From Sphaerotilus natans (GTDB lineage Bacteria > Pseudomonadota > Gammaproteobacteria > Burkholderiales > Burkholderiaceae_C): a DNA stretch of 64,000 nt. The stretch covers positions 62,001 through 126,000 of the forward strand of contig NZ_FTMZ01000001.1 of NCBI RefSeq assembly GCF_900156335.1. The letters are read 5' to 3'. Positions 17,170-25,742 of the stretch are shown here, one piece after another. The notes under the pieces were generated by a model. That model ran no database searches. It was given only the letters and a program-made list of their open reading frames with translations, and had not been told where the DNA came from. Position 1 is the stretch's first letter. The number at the start of each line of letters is the position of its first letter. The translations under genes and the position numbers were made by a program.

Positions 17170-17865
17170 ATGTCCGACCTGTTCCAGAACCACGGCTTTG
17201 CATCTGTCGCGATGCCCAGCGCCGCCGAGCGCAACCGCGTGATGCGCAACACCTACATGCTGCTCGCGCTGTCGATGATCCCGACCGTGCTGGGCGCCTG
17301 GCTGGGTGTGGCCACCGGCCTGACCCGCGCGATGTCGCCGATCGTCGGCCTGATCGTGTTCATGGCCGGCGCGTTCGGCTTCATGTTCGCGATCGAGAAG
17401 ACCAAGAACTCGGCCGCCGGCGTGCCGATCCTGCTGGCCTTCACCTTCTTCATGGGACTGATGCTGTCGCGCCTGATCGGCACGGTGCTGGGCCTGTCGA
17501 ACGGCGCCGGCCTGATCATGACCGCCTTCACCGGAACCGGCCTGATCTTCTTCGGCATGGCCACGCTGTCGGCGGTGATCAAGCGCGACCTGTCGTCGAT
17601 GGGCAAGTTCCTGTTCATCGGCATGATCATGGTGCTGGTGGCCGGCATCGCCAACATCTTCCTGCAGTCGAGCGCGCTGATGATCACGCTGTCGGTGCTG
17701 ACGATCGGCATCTTCTCGGCCTTCATCCTCTATGACCTCAAGCGCATCGAGAACGGCGAGGAGACCAACTACATCACCGCCACGCTGGGCATCTACCTGA
17801 GCCTGTACAACGTGTTCCAGTCGCTGCTGGCGCTGCTGGGCATCTTCGGCGGCAACGACGACTGA
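17170..17865 (+). CDS. BAX inhibitor-1 (YccA/YbhL)-like membrane protein
   Basis: A 231-residue inner-membrane protein with seven hydrophobic segments and the BI-1 family marks: NTYMLLALSMIPTVLGAWLG at the start, FFMGLMLSRLIGTVL and the C-terminal LYDLKRIENGEETNYITATL with conserved Asp. In E. coli YccA binds FtsH and modulates membrane-protein proteolysis; other members leak calcium. ATG 17170 has AAGGAGC upstream. A strong intrinsic terminator follows. Confidence 0.92.
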   Translation: MSDLFQNHGFASVAMPSAAERNRVMRNTYMLLALSMIPTVLGAWLGVATGLTRAMSPIVGLIVFMAGAFGFMFAIEKTKNSAAGVPILLAFTFFMGLMLSRLIGTVLGLSNGAGLIMTAFTGTGLIFFGMATLSAVIKRDLSSMGKFLFIGMIMVLVAGIANIFLQSSALMITLSVLTIGIFSAFILYDLKRIENGEETNYITATLGIYLSLYNVFQSLLALLGIFGGNDD

Positions 17866-17934
17866 GTGCCGGACGGCCAGATCGCCGCGCCGGCCTGACC
17901 GGCGTGGCGCTCCCGGTCTGATCTGATCTCCTGG

Positions 17935-17979
17935 GCAGGGCGCCCGACTGCTGACGCGGTCGGGCGCCCTGCTGTTTTC
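17935..17979 (+). terminator. Rho-independent terminator after the BI-1 gene
   Basis: Perfect 14-bp stem: GCAGGGCGCCCGAC (17935-17948) pairs with GTCGGGCGCCCTGC (17959-17972), loop of 10 nt, followed by TGTTTTC. It isolates the BI-1 gene from the sugar operon downstream. Confidence 0.85.
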
Positions 17980-18112
17980 TGGACTTCCGGCGGTCCCATC
18001 GCCCCGTCAACTGGGGGACTCTGTCGCGAGATGACTTTTCTGCCGACAGTCTCTGAGGATAATGATTCATGAGTAACACATGGTTACCATTGGTGTCATC
18101 AGAGGGTCCCCG

Positions 18113-19153
18113 ATGTCCATTTCCGCTTCGATCGTTGTCCTGAACTACAACTACGGCCGCTTCGTGGCCGCAGCGATCGAATCCGCGCTGGCGCAGACCG
18201 CGCCGGGCTGCGAGGTGATCGTCGTCGACAACGGCTCGACCGACGATTCGGCCGAGGTGATCGCGCGCTACGCGGACCGGGTGAGGGTGGTGCGCCAGCC
18301 GGTCAACATCGGCCAGGGCCAGGGCTACAACCTGGGCATCGAGGCGGCGCGCGGCGAGTGGATCGTCTGGCTCGATGCCGACGACCTGCTCGATCCGGAC
18401 GCGATCTCCACCTGCCTGGCCGCGGCCGACGACCACACCGCCAAGGTCCAGTACGCGCTGCGCCTGATCGATGCCGAGGGCCGGCCGCTCGGCGGCCTCA
18501 TGCCCTATCTCAGCCACCACGGCGACGTGGTGCCGATCATTCGCCGGCTCGGCCACTACGCCGGCCCGCCGGGCAGCGGCAACCTCTACCGGCTGCGCGC
18601 GGTCGCGCCCTATTTCCCGGTCGCGCCCGAGGACTGGCCGATCTGCACCGATACCGTGCCCTTCCTGACCGCGCCCTTCCACGGCCGTGTCGTCCCTGTC
18701 GAGCGCCCGCTGGGCAGCTACCGGCTGCACCGCAAGCCGGCCGACCGCGACGCGCCGGGCTACCGCGGCAACTACAGCGGCAGCGTCGGCCAAGAGGTGC
18801 GGCTGGTGGTCGACAGCCGCGAGCGCACGCTCGAGCTGCTGCGCCAGCGATCGGGCTTTCACATCGATCCGCCGGCGCTGATGCTGCCCACGCATGTGCG
18901 CCACCGCATCACCTCGTGGCGCTGGGCGCGCGCGGCCCACCCCTTTCCCGAGGACAGCGCCGAGAGCCTGTGGGCGCTGATGCGCGCGTCGCTGCAGCAC
19001 TGTCCCGGCTATGGCGAGGCGCAGCGCGCGGCGCTGCTGGCCTGGGCCGCGGGTGCGCTTTTCCTGCCCGCGCCGATGGCCGGCGCGGTGATGAACGGTG
19101 CGCAGCCGCTGCGCGAGGCGCTGGGCCGCTGGCGTCGCCGCTCCATTTCCTGA
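18113..19153 (+). CDS. Family 2 glycosyltransferase
   Basis: A 346-residue GT-A enzyme. The N-terminus SIVVLNYNYGRFVAAAIESA, EVIVVDNGSTDDSAEVI and the DXD-type metal site WLDADDLLD (about residue 92) are typical GT2 motifs. The C-terminal half (about 200-340) is less conserved and may set acceptor specificity. ATG 18113 is selected because AGAGGG precedes it. It opens the CDP-sugar operon, 25 bp before the methyltransferase, and probably transfers the sugar made by the downstream genes to a polysaccharide, lipid or protein. Confidence 0.88.
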   Translation: MSISASIVVLNYNYGRFVAAAIESALAQTAPGCEVIVVDNGSTDDSAEVIARYADRVRVVRQPVNIGQGQGYNLGIEAARGEWIVWLDADDLLDPDAISTCLAAADDHTAKVQYALRLIDAEGRPLGGLMPYLSHHGDVVPIIRRLGHYAGPPGSGNLYRLRAVAPYFPVAPEDWPICTDTVPFLTAPFHGRVVPVERPLGSYRLHRKPADRDAPGYRGNYSGSVGQEVRLVVDSRERTLELLRQRSGFHIDPPALMLPTHVRHRITSWRWARAAHPFPEDSAESLWALMRASLQHCPGYGEAQRAALLAWAAGALFLPAPMAGAVMNGAQPLREALGRWRRRSIS

Positions 19154-19178
19154 TCCGATTGCCGAGAAGAAGTCCGCC

Positions 19179-20474
19179 ATGAACGACGATGCGAACGACG
19201 TGAACGACGACGTGAACGACCTGACGCGGGCTGATCGCCTGCTGCCGGCCTGCCGCTTCTGCGGCACGCCGCTGCGAACCAGCTTCGTCGACCTGGGCCT
19301 GAGCCCGCTGTGCCAGACCCACATCGAGGCGCATCAGCTCGGCGAGATGGAGCGCTTCTATCCGCTGCATGCGCGTGTGTGCGAGCAGTGCTTCCTGGTG
19401 CAGCTGCCGGCCTTCGTCGCGCCGGACGAGATCTTCGGCGAGTACGCCTACTTCTCGTCCTTCTCGTCGAGCTGGGTCGAGCATGCGCGCCGCTACACCG
19501 CGCAGGTGACCGAGCGCTACCGGCTCGGCGCGCACAGCCGCGTCGTCGAGGTCGCCAGCAACGACGGCTACCTGCTGCAGCATTTCGTCGCCGCCGGCGT
19601 ACCGGTGCTGGGCATCGAGCCGGCGGCCAATGTCGCGCGCGCCGCCGAGGCCCGCGGCGTGCCGACCCGGGTGGACTTCCTGGGCGAGGCCACCGGCCAG
19701 GCGATCGCGGCCGAGTTCGGCGCTGCCGACCTGGTGCTGGGCAACAACGTGCTGGCCCATGTGCCCGACATCAACGACTTCGTGCGCGGGCTGCGCGCGC
19801 TGCTGGCACCTGCAGGCGTCATCACGATGGAGTTCCCGCACCTGATGCGGCTGATCGAGCGCAGGCAGTTCGACACCATCTACCACGAGCACTTCAGCTA
19901 CCTGTCGTTCTCGACGGTGGAGCGCATCTTCGCCGCGCACGGCCTGGTGCTGCACGACGTGGAGGAACTGCCCACCCACGGCGGCTCGATCCGCATCCAC
20001 GCGCGCCACGCTGCCAACGCGGCGCTGCCGGTGGGCGGGCGCGTCGCCGAGATGCGCGAGCGCGAGCGGGCGCTGGGCTACCACGCGATCGAGCGCTACC
20101 TCGGCTTCGGCGAGCAGGTCCGGCAGGTCAAGCACCGGCTGCTGGCCCACCTGATCGAGGCCAAGGCGGCCGGGCGCAAGGTGGTCGGCTACGGCGCGCC
20201 GGGCAAGGGCAACACGCTGCTGAACTACTGCGGCATCCGCAGCGACTTTCTCGACTTCACCGTCGACACCAATCCCTACAAGCAGGGCAAGTACACGCCC
20301 GGCACCCGCATCCCGATCCTCGCGCCCGAGGCGCTGCGCCAGGCGCGGCCCGACGAGGTGCTGATCCTGCCGTGGAACCTGAAGGACGAGATCGTCGCGC
20401 AGCACGGCTACATCCGCGAGTGGGGCGGGCGCTTCATCGTGCCGATCCCGCAGCTCGAGGTGATCACGCCATGA
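19179..20474 (+). CDS. SAM-dependent C-methyltransferase of nucleotide sugars
   Basis: A 431-residue protein of the three-part sugar C-methyltransferase family (Methyltransf_13, Methyltransf_12-like, Methyltransf_14; TylC3/NovU relatives). The N-terminal zinc site is CRFCGTPL with a second pair in CEQCFLVQL; the SAM loop is VVEVASNDGYLLQHF; YHEHFSYLSFSTVERIF is the catalytic block; the C-terminal Rossmann-like domain has VVGYGAPGKGNTLLNYC. Members add a methyl branch to C-3 of a 4-keto-6-deoxy sugar, suiting the 4-keto sugar made by the next gene, with which it overlaps (ATGA). A short Asn-Asp repeat (NDDANDVNDDVND) begins the protein. Confidence 0.88.
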   Translation: MNDDANDVNDDVNDLTRADRLLPACRFCGTPLRTSFVDLGLSPLCQTHIEAHQLGEMERFYPLHARVCEQCFLVQLPAFVAPDEIFGEYAYFSSFSSSWVEHARRYTAQVTERYRLGAHSRVVEVASNDGYLLQHFVAAGVPVLGIEPAANVARAAEARGVPTRVDFLGEATGQAIAAEFGAADLVLGNNVLAHVPDINDFVRGLRALLAPAGVITMEFPHLMRLIERRQFDTIYHEHFSYLSFSTVERIFAAHGLVLHDVEELPTHGGSIRIHARHAANAALPVGGRVAEMRERERALGYHAIERYLGFGEQVRQVKHRLLAHLIEAKAAGRKVVGYGAPGKGNTLLNYCGIRSDFLDFTVDTNPYKQGKYTPGTRIPILAPEALRQARPDEVLILPWNLKDEIVAQHGYIREWGGRFIVPIPQLEVITP

Positions 20475-21580
20475 ACACTGCCGTCATCGATCCTGCTTTC
20501 TGGCGCGGCCGCCGGGTGATGCTGACCGGCCACACTGGCTTCAAGGGCGCCTGGCTGGGGCTGCTGCTGCACCGGCTCGGCGCCGAGGTGCTGGGCTTCT
20601 CGCTGCCGCCGCCGACCACGCCGAGCCTGTTCGATCTGGCCGGCGTCGGCGCCGACCTGCGCACCGTCACCGGCGACGTGCGCGACGCCGCGGCGCTGGC
20701 GGCGGCGGTGCGCGACTTCGCGCCCGAGGTGCTGCTGCACATGGCCGCGCAGTCGGTGGTGCTGGACTCGTATGCCGATCCGCTGGGCACCTACTCGACC
20801 AACGTGATGGGCACCGCGAACCTGCTCGAGGCGGTGCGCCGCGCCGGCCTGACGCGGCCGCTGGCGCTGGTCAACGTCACCACCGACAAGGTCTATCACA
20901 ACCAGCGCTGGCTCTGGAGCTACCGCGAGAACGAGGCGCTGGGCGGGCGCGATCCCTACTCGAACAGCAAGGCCTGCTCGGAGCTGGTGACGCAGTCCTT
21001 CGTCGCCTCCTTCTTCCCGCCGGAGCGGCGCGCCGAGCACGGGGTCGCGGTGGCGTCGGCGCGCGCCGGCAACGTCATCGGCGGCGGCGACTGGACGCCG
21101 CACCAGCTGGTGCCGGCCATCATCGCCGCGGCGCAGGCCGGGCAGCCGGTGGCGCTGCGCAACCCGGCCGGCGTGCGGCCCTGGCAGCATGTGCTCGACT
21201 GCCTGCACGGCTACCTCGGCCTGGCCGAGCGGCTGGTGCGCGAGCCGCAGCAGGCGGCCGGCGACTGGAACTTCGGGCCACCCTCCGACGAGGTGGTCAC
21301 CGTCGCGCAGGTGGCCGAGGGCGTCGCCCGCCACTGGGCGCTGTCGCCGGCCTGGACCCCGGCGCCGGGCGAGCGTCCGCCCGAGGAGCCCGAGCTGCGC
21401 CTGGACTGCAGCAAGGCCGCGCGTCTGCTGGGCTGGCGCTGCCGGCTGGCGACGCCGCAGGCGCTGGACTGGGTCGCGCAGTGGCATCTGCGCCATCAGG
21501 CGGGCGAGGGCGCACGCCAGATCTGTCTGGACCAGATCGACGCCTTTCTCGCGCACCTCGGGCTGGAGGCGCCGCGATGA
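20471..21580 (+). CDS. rfbG: CDP-glucose 4,6-dehydratase
   Basis: A 369-residue extended SDR. The NAD-binding loop GHTGFKGAWL is diagnostic for CDP-glucose 4,6-dehydratase; the active site Tyr-x3-Lys is DPYSNSKACSE, and HMAAQSVVLDSYADP matches the family. It converts CDP-glucose to CDP-4-keto-6-deoxyglucose, the branch point for 3,6-dideoxy and branched sugars. Coupled by ATGA to genes on both sides. No rfbH dehydrase follows, so the route after this enzyme probably does not give a standard 3,6-dideoxyhexose. Confidence 0.93.
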   Translation: MNTAVIDPAFWRGRRVMLTGHTGFKGAWLGLLLHRLGAEVLGFSLPPPTTPSLFDLAGVGADLRTVTGDVRDAAALAAAVRDFAPEVLLHMAAQSVVLDSYADPLGTYSTNVMGTANLLEAVRRAGLTRPLALVNVTTDKVYHNQRWLWSYRENEALGGRDPYSNSKACSELVTQSFVASFFPPERRAEHGVAVASARAGNVIGGGDWTPHQLVPAIIAAAQAGQPVALRNPAGVRPWQHVLDCLHGYLGLAERLVREPQQAAGDWNFGPPSDEVVTVAQVAEGVARHWALSPAWTPAPGERPPEEPELRLDCSKAARLLGWRCRLATPQALDWVAQWHLRHQAGEGARQICLDQIDAFLAHLGLEAPR

Positions 21581-22167
21581 GCACGCTGCGCTGCGTCGCG
21601 CTGGCGATCGAGGGCGCCTTCCGGCTCGAGCCGCAGCCGGTGGAGGACGAGCGCGGCGGCTTCGCGCGGCTGTGGTGCCGCGACACGCTGCGCGCGGCCG
21701 GCCTGGACGCTGCGCGGCTGGCGGTGATGCAGACCAGCGCGTCCTTCAACCGCCGCGCCGGCACGCTGCGCGGCCTGCATTTCGCGTGGCCGCCGGCGCA
21801 GGAGGCCAAGGTGGTGCGCTGCGCGCGCGGGCGCATGCTCGACGTGCTGCTCGACCTGCGCCCGGGCTCGCCGACCTGGCTGCGCCATGTCGCGGTCGAG
21901 CTGGATGCCGGGACGCGCCAGTCGCTGGTGGTGCCGGCCGGCGTCGCGCACGGCTTCCAGACCCTGGTCGACGACACCGAGGTCCACTACATGATGAACG
22001 AGGCCTGGCGGCCGGACTGCGCCGCCGGCGTGCGGCCGGACGATCCGGCCTTCGGCGTGGCCTGGCCGCTGCCGGTCGCGGCGATCTCCGAGCGCGACCG
22101 CGACGCGCCCGACTTCGACGCCGACGCGCACCGCCGGCGCTGGTCGGCCGGCGTGGAGGGCCGCTGA
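21577..22167 (+). CDS. dTDP-4-dehydrorhamnose 3,5-epimerase-like (RmlC family) sugar epimerase
   Basis: A 196-residue cupin of the RmlC type. Family marks: EDERGGFARLWC, the catalytic-His region TLRGLHFAWPPAQEAKVVRC, RGRMLDVLLDLR, and VPAGVAHGFQTL before EVHYMMNE. In this context it would epimerise C-3 and/or C-5 of a CDP-4-keto-6-deoxysugar, before or after C-methylation. It starts by ATGA overlap with rfbG; the stop shares one base with the next ATG. Confidence 0.88.
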   Translation: MSTLRCVALAIEGAFRLEPQPVEDERGGFARLWCRDTLRAAGLDAARLAVMQTSASFNRRAGTLRGLHFAWPPAQEAKVVRCARGRMLDVLLDLRPGSPTWLRHVAVELDAGTRQSLVVPAGVAHGFQTLVDDTEVHYMMNEAWRPDCAAGVRPDDPAFGVAWPLPVAAISERDRDAPDFDADAHRRRWSAGVEGR

Positions 22168-23549
22168 TGGCGCTGCTGCTCGACGAGCTGCGCTCGGCCG
22201 ATGGCGCCGCCGAGGCCGGCGCGCGCGCCTGGCATCTGGCCGAGGCGATGTATCCGCTGTGCCGCAGCCTGACGGGTGCGGGCGTGCGCGCCACGCTCGA
22301 CCTGATCGAGACGCAGGGCGGCCTGCCGCTGCAGCGCACCGAGGTGCCCAGCGGCACGCCGGTGCACGACTGGGAAGTGCCGCTCGAGTGGAGCGTGCGC
22401 GACGCCTGGATCGCCGATGCCGCCGGCCGGCGCGTCGTCGACTTCCGCGCCCACAACCTGCACCTGATGAGCTACTCGGTGCCGGTGCGCCGGCAGATGA
22501 CGCTGGAGGAGCTGCAGCCGCACCTGCACTCGCTGCCCGAGCGGCCCGACGACATTCCCTACCGCACCAGCTACTACCGCGAGCACTGGGCCTTCTGCCT
22601 GCGCCACCGCGACCGCGAGCGTCTGGGCCCGGGCCCCTACGAGGTGGTGGTCGACAGCACGCTGGCGCCGGGCCACCTGACGCTGGCCGAGTGCGTCGTG
22701 CCCGGCCAGAGCGACGACGAGATCCTGGTCCACACCCATGTCTGCCATCCCTCGCTGGCCAACGACAACCTGGCCGGCATCGCGGTGGCGGTCGAGCTGG
22801 CGCGGGCGCTGGGCCGCAGCCGGCCGCGCCACACCTGGCGCTTCATCTTCGCGCCCGGCACGATCGGCTCGCTGACCTGGCTGGCGCTGCGCCCCGAGGT
22901 GCTGCCGCGGGTGCGCGCGGGCCTGGTGCTGGGCCTGCTGGGCGACGGCGCGCCGCTGCAGTACAAGCGCAGCCGCCGCGGCGACACGCTGACCGACCGC
23001 GCTGCCGCCCATGTGCTGGCCGGCATCGAGGGCGCGCGCCTGCTCGACTTCGAGCCCTACGGCTACGACGAGCGCCAGTACGGCGCGCCCGGCTTCGATC
23101 TGCCGGTGGGGCGGCTGACCCGCTCGGTCAACGGCGGCTACCCCGAATACCACTGCAGCGCCGACGACATGACGCTGCTGCGCCCGCAGGCGCTGGCCGG
23201 CGCGCTGCAGGCGCTGGCACGGCTGGCACAGGTGCTCGACGGCAACCGTCGCCTGCTCAACCTCAGCCCCTTCGGCGAGCCCCGCTTGGGCAAGCGCGGG
23301 CTCTACCGCAGCACCGGCGGCCACGCGCCGGGCGCCTTCGAGCACGCGCTGCTGTGGGTGCTGAGCCAGTCCGACGGCGTGCACGACCTGCTGGCCATCG
23401 CCGAGCGCTCGCGGCTGCCCTTCGAGACGATCGAGACGGCCGCCGAGGCCCTGCAGCAGGCCGGGCTGCTGCGCGATCTCGCACCCGGCGAGCCGGCCCC
23501 GGCCTTCACGATCCCTGGCCCCCAGACCCCGAAAGGCACCCCGACATGA
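22167..23549 (+). CDS. DUF4910 / aminopeptidase-like domain protein
   Basis: A 460-residue protein of the DUF4910 family: a peptidase-M28-like alpha/beta fold with an inserted domain and a C-terminal winged-helix-like end (about 385-450). Probable zinc ligands lie in HTHVCHPSLANDN and GYPEYHCSADD. Members are found inside surface-polysaccharide clusters, but I know of no firmly assigned substrate. It is tightly coupled (TGATG with the epimerase gene, ATGA with rfbF), which argues for a role in making or modifying the sugar, perhaps hydrolysis of an amide or ester on it. Confidence 0.8.
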   Translation: MALLLDELRSADGAAEAGARAWHLAEAMYPLCRSLTGAGVRATLDLIETQGGLPLQRTEVPSGTPVHDWEVPLEWSVRDAWIADAAGRRVVDFRAHNLHLMSYSVPVRRQMTLEELQPHLHSLPERPDDIPYRTSYYREHWAFCLRHRDRERLGPGPYEVVVDSTLAPGHLTLAECVVPGQSDDEILVHTHVCHPSLANDNLAGIAVAVELARALGRSRPRHTWRFIFAPGTIGSLTWLALRPEVLPRVRAGLVLGLLGDGAPLQYKRSRRGDTLTDRAAAHVLAGIEGARLLDFEPYGYDERQYGAPGFDLPVGRLTRSVNGGYPEYHCSADDMTLLRPQALAGALQALARLAQVLDGNRRLLNLSPFGEPRLGKRGLYRSTGGHAPGAFEHALLWVLSQSDGVHDLLAIAERSRLPFETIETAAEALQQAGLLRDLAPGEPAPAFTIPGPQTPKGTPT

Positions 23550-24346
23550 AAGTCGTCCTGTTCTGCGGCGGACTCGGCACGCGGCTGCGCGAGCATTCCG
23601 ACACCATCCCGAAGCCGCTGGTCAACATCGGCGTGCGGCCGATCCTGTGGCACCTGATGCGCTACTACGCGCACTTCGGCCACAAGGAGTTCATCCTCTG
23701 CCTGGGCTACCGCGGCGACCTGATCCGCGACTACTTCCTGAACTACAACGAGTGCCTGTCGAACGACTTCGTGCTCAGCGAGGGCGGCCGGCGCATCGAG
23801 CTGATGCGCAGCGACCTGCAGGACTGGAAGATCACCTTCGTCGACACCGGCCTGCACGCCAACATCGGCCAGCGCCTGCTGCGGGTGCGCCAGCACCTCG
23901 GCGACGACGAGGAGTTCCTCGCCAACTACGCCGACGGCCTGAGCGACCTGCCGCTGGACCGCCACATCGCCGAGTTCCGTGCGCGCGGTGCCACCGCCAG
24001 CTTCGTCGCGGTGCCCTCGCCGCAGAGCTTCCACACGCTGCACGGCGACGAGGACGGCCTGGTGACGTCCTTCGGCCCGATGAGCGAGGCCAGCCCGTTC
24101 TGGATCAACGCCGGCTTCTTCTGCCTGCGCCGCGAGATCTTCGACCTGATCGAGGAGGGCGACGAGCTGGTGGAGGCGCCGTTCCAGCGCCTGATCGCGC
24201 AGCGCCGCCTGGGCGTGTTCCGCTACCGCGGCTTCTGGCAGGCGATGGACACCTTCAAGGACAAGATCACCTACGACCGCATGGAGGGCCGCGGCGAGTG
24301 CCCGTGGATGGTCTGGAAGGATGAGCGCGTGCAGGGGGCGGCGTGA
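23546..24346 (+). CDS. rfbF: Glucose-1-phosphate cytidylyltransferase
   Basis: A 266-residue nucleotidyltransferase that makes CDP-glucose from CTP and glucose-1-phosphate. The N-terminus KVVLFCGGLGTRLREHSDTI has the phosphate-binding loop GGLGTR, followed by PKPLVNIGVRPILWHLM and the RfbF-specific YYAHFGHKEFILCLGY; WINAGFFCLRREIFDLI and GFWQAMDTFKDK close the fold. It supplies the substrate of RfbG, encoded three genes upstream, an inverted order compared with the common rfbF-rfbG arrangement. Confidence 0.94.
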   Translation: MKVVLFCGGLGTRLREHSDTIPKPLVNIGVRPILWHLMRYYAHFGHKEFILCLGYRGDLIRDYFLNYNECLSNDFVLSEGGRRIELMRSDLQDWKITFVDTGLHANIGQRLLRVRQHLGDDEEFLANYADGLSDLPLDRHIAEFRARGATASFVAVPSPQSFHTLHGDEDGLVTSFGPMSEASPFWINAGFFCLRREIFDLIEEGDELVEAPFQRLIAQRRLGVFRYRGFWQAMDTFKDKITYDRMEGRGECPWMVWKDERVQGAA

Positions 24347-24996
24347 TGCTGCGGCTCGATCCGGCCGCCGGGCGCCAGCGGCTGCATCTGCTGTGCCTGG
24401 GCGCGCACAGCGATGATCTGGAGATCGGCTGCGGTGGTGCGCTGCTGCGCTGGCTGGCCGAGGTGCCCGAGCTGCACCTGACCTGGGTGGTGCTGAGCGC
24501 GCCGGGCGAGCGTGCCCAGGAGGCGCGGCGCAGCGCCCGCGCGCTGATGAAGGGCGCGGCCGGGCTGGAGATCGTCATCGGCGACTTCGCGGACGCGCAG
24601 TTCCCGGCCGAGCTGCCGCGGCTGAAGGCCTTCCTGGCCGATCTGGGCCGGCGGGTGTCGCCCGATCTGGTGCTGACGCACCGGCTGGAGGACCGCCACC
24701 AGGACCACCGCACGGTGGCCGAGCTGACCTGGCAGACCTGGCGAGACCACCTGATCCTCGAGTACGAGATCCCGAAGTACGAGGGCGATCTCGGCCAGCC
24801 CAATGTCTATGTGCCGCTGACGGCCGAGCAGGCCCGGCGCAAGATCCGCCACCTGATGCGCCACTTCGGCAGCCAGCGCTCGAAGGGCTGGTTCTCGGAG
24901 GCGACCTTTCGCGGCCTGATGGCGCTGCGCGGCATCGAGTGCCGCGCGCCCGACGGCCAGGCCGAGGCGCTGCACGCGCGCAAGGTGGTGCTGTGA
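24346..24996 (+). CDS. PIG-L family deacetylase
   Basis: A 216-residue LmbE/PIG-L-type zinc hydrolase. Metal ligands are in LGAHSDDLEIGCGG (His-x-Asp-Asp) and in the distal HQDH of RLEDRHQDHRTV. Family members remove acetyl groups from N-acetylated sugars. The ATG at 24346 shares one base with the rfbF stop; an in-frame GTG at 24343 is an alternative. Placement in the CDP-sugar operon suggests de-N-acetylation of a sugar or glycoconjugate. Confidence 0.85.
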   Translation: MLRLDPAAGRQRLHLLCLGAHSDDLEIGCGGALLRWLAEVPELHLTWVVLSAPGERAQEARRSARALMKGAAGLEIVIGDFADAQFPAELPRLKAFLADLGRRVSPDLVLTHRLEDRHQDHRTVAELTWQTWRDHLILEYEIPKYEGDLGQPNVYVPLTAEQARRKIRHLMRHFGSQRSKGWFSEATFRGLMALRGIECRAPDGQAEALHARKVVL

Positions 24997-25742
24997 GCGC
25001 GGGCGAGCTGTCGCCGCAGCGGCTGGTGCTGCTCAGCGGCGGCTCGCGCGGGCTGGGCGCGGCGCTGGCGGCGGGCTGGCGCGGCGAGGGCTGGCGGGTG
25101 CTGACGCTGTCGCGCACCGAGCCGCCCGACACGCCGCCCGGCGACTGGATCCGCGCCGATCTGGCCGATCCGGTCGCGGCCGCCGCGGCGCTGTCCGCCG
25201 GGCTGGCCGGCATCGATCCGGCCGGCGTGGCGGCGCTGATCGTGCTGCACAACGCCGCGACGCTGGAGCCGCTCGGCCCGATCGAGCAGGCCGCGCCCGA
25301 GGCGCTGGCCGCCGGGCTGCAGGTCGGGCTGGTGGCTGGCGTCTTGCTGCTGGCCACCGCGATGGCGCATTTCCGCGCCAGCCCGGGGCGCAAGATCGTC
25401 GCGCAGGTCAGCTCGGGCGCGGCGCTGCGCAGCCACGCCGGGCTGACGGTCTACGGCGCGGCCAAGGCCGGGCTCGATCACTTCATCCGCGGGCTGGCGG
25501 TCGACGAGGCGCTGCAGCCGCAGCCCTTCATCCCGGTCGCGCTCGATCCGGGCGCGATGGACACCGCGATGCAGCAGCGCCTGCGCCAGCGGGATGCGGC
25601 CGGCAGTCGCCAGCGCGAGCAGGCCGGCCAGCTCGGGGCGGTGGAGGAGGTTGCGGCCTGGATGCGCGCGCTGCTGGACGTGCCCGGGCTGAAGCCGGGC
25701 GCGCGCCATCATGTGCGCGACGGGCTGGCCGGCGTCGTCTGA
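24993..25742 (+). CDS. Short-chain dehydrogenase/reductase
   Basis: A 249-residue classical SDR: cofactor loop SGGSRGLGAAL, HNAAT, a serine in QVSSGAALRSHAGL and the YGAAK catalytic pair. The start is GTG, overlapping the deacetylase stop (GTGA). A 4-keto reductase finishing the CDP-sugar is an attractive role but the substrate is not readable. The last 34 bases overlap the convergent ubiX gene. Confidence 0.82.
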   Translation: MSAGELSPQRLVLLSGGSRGLGAALAAGWRGEGWRVLTLSRTEPPDTPPGDWIRADLADPVAAAAALSAGLAGIDPAGVAALIVLHNAATLEPLGPIEQAAPEALAAGLQVGLVAGVLLLATAMAHFRASPGRKIVAQVSSGAALRSHAGLTVYGAAKAGLDHFIRGLAVDEALQPQPFIPVALDPGAMDTAMQQRLRQRDAAGSRQREQAGQLGAVEEVAAWMRALLDVPGLKPGARHHVRDGLAGVV

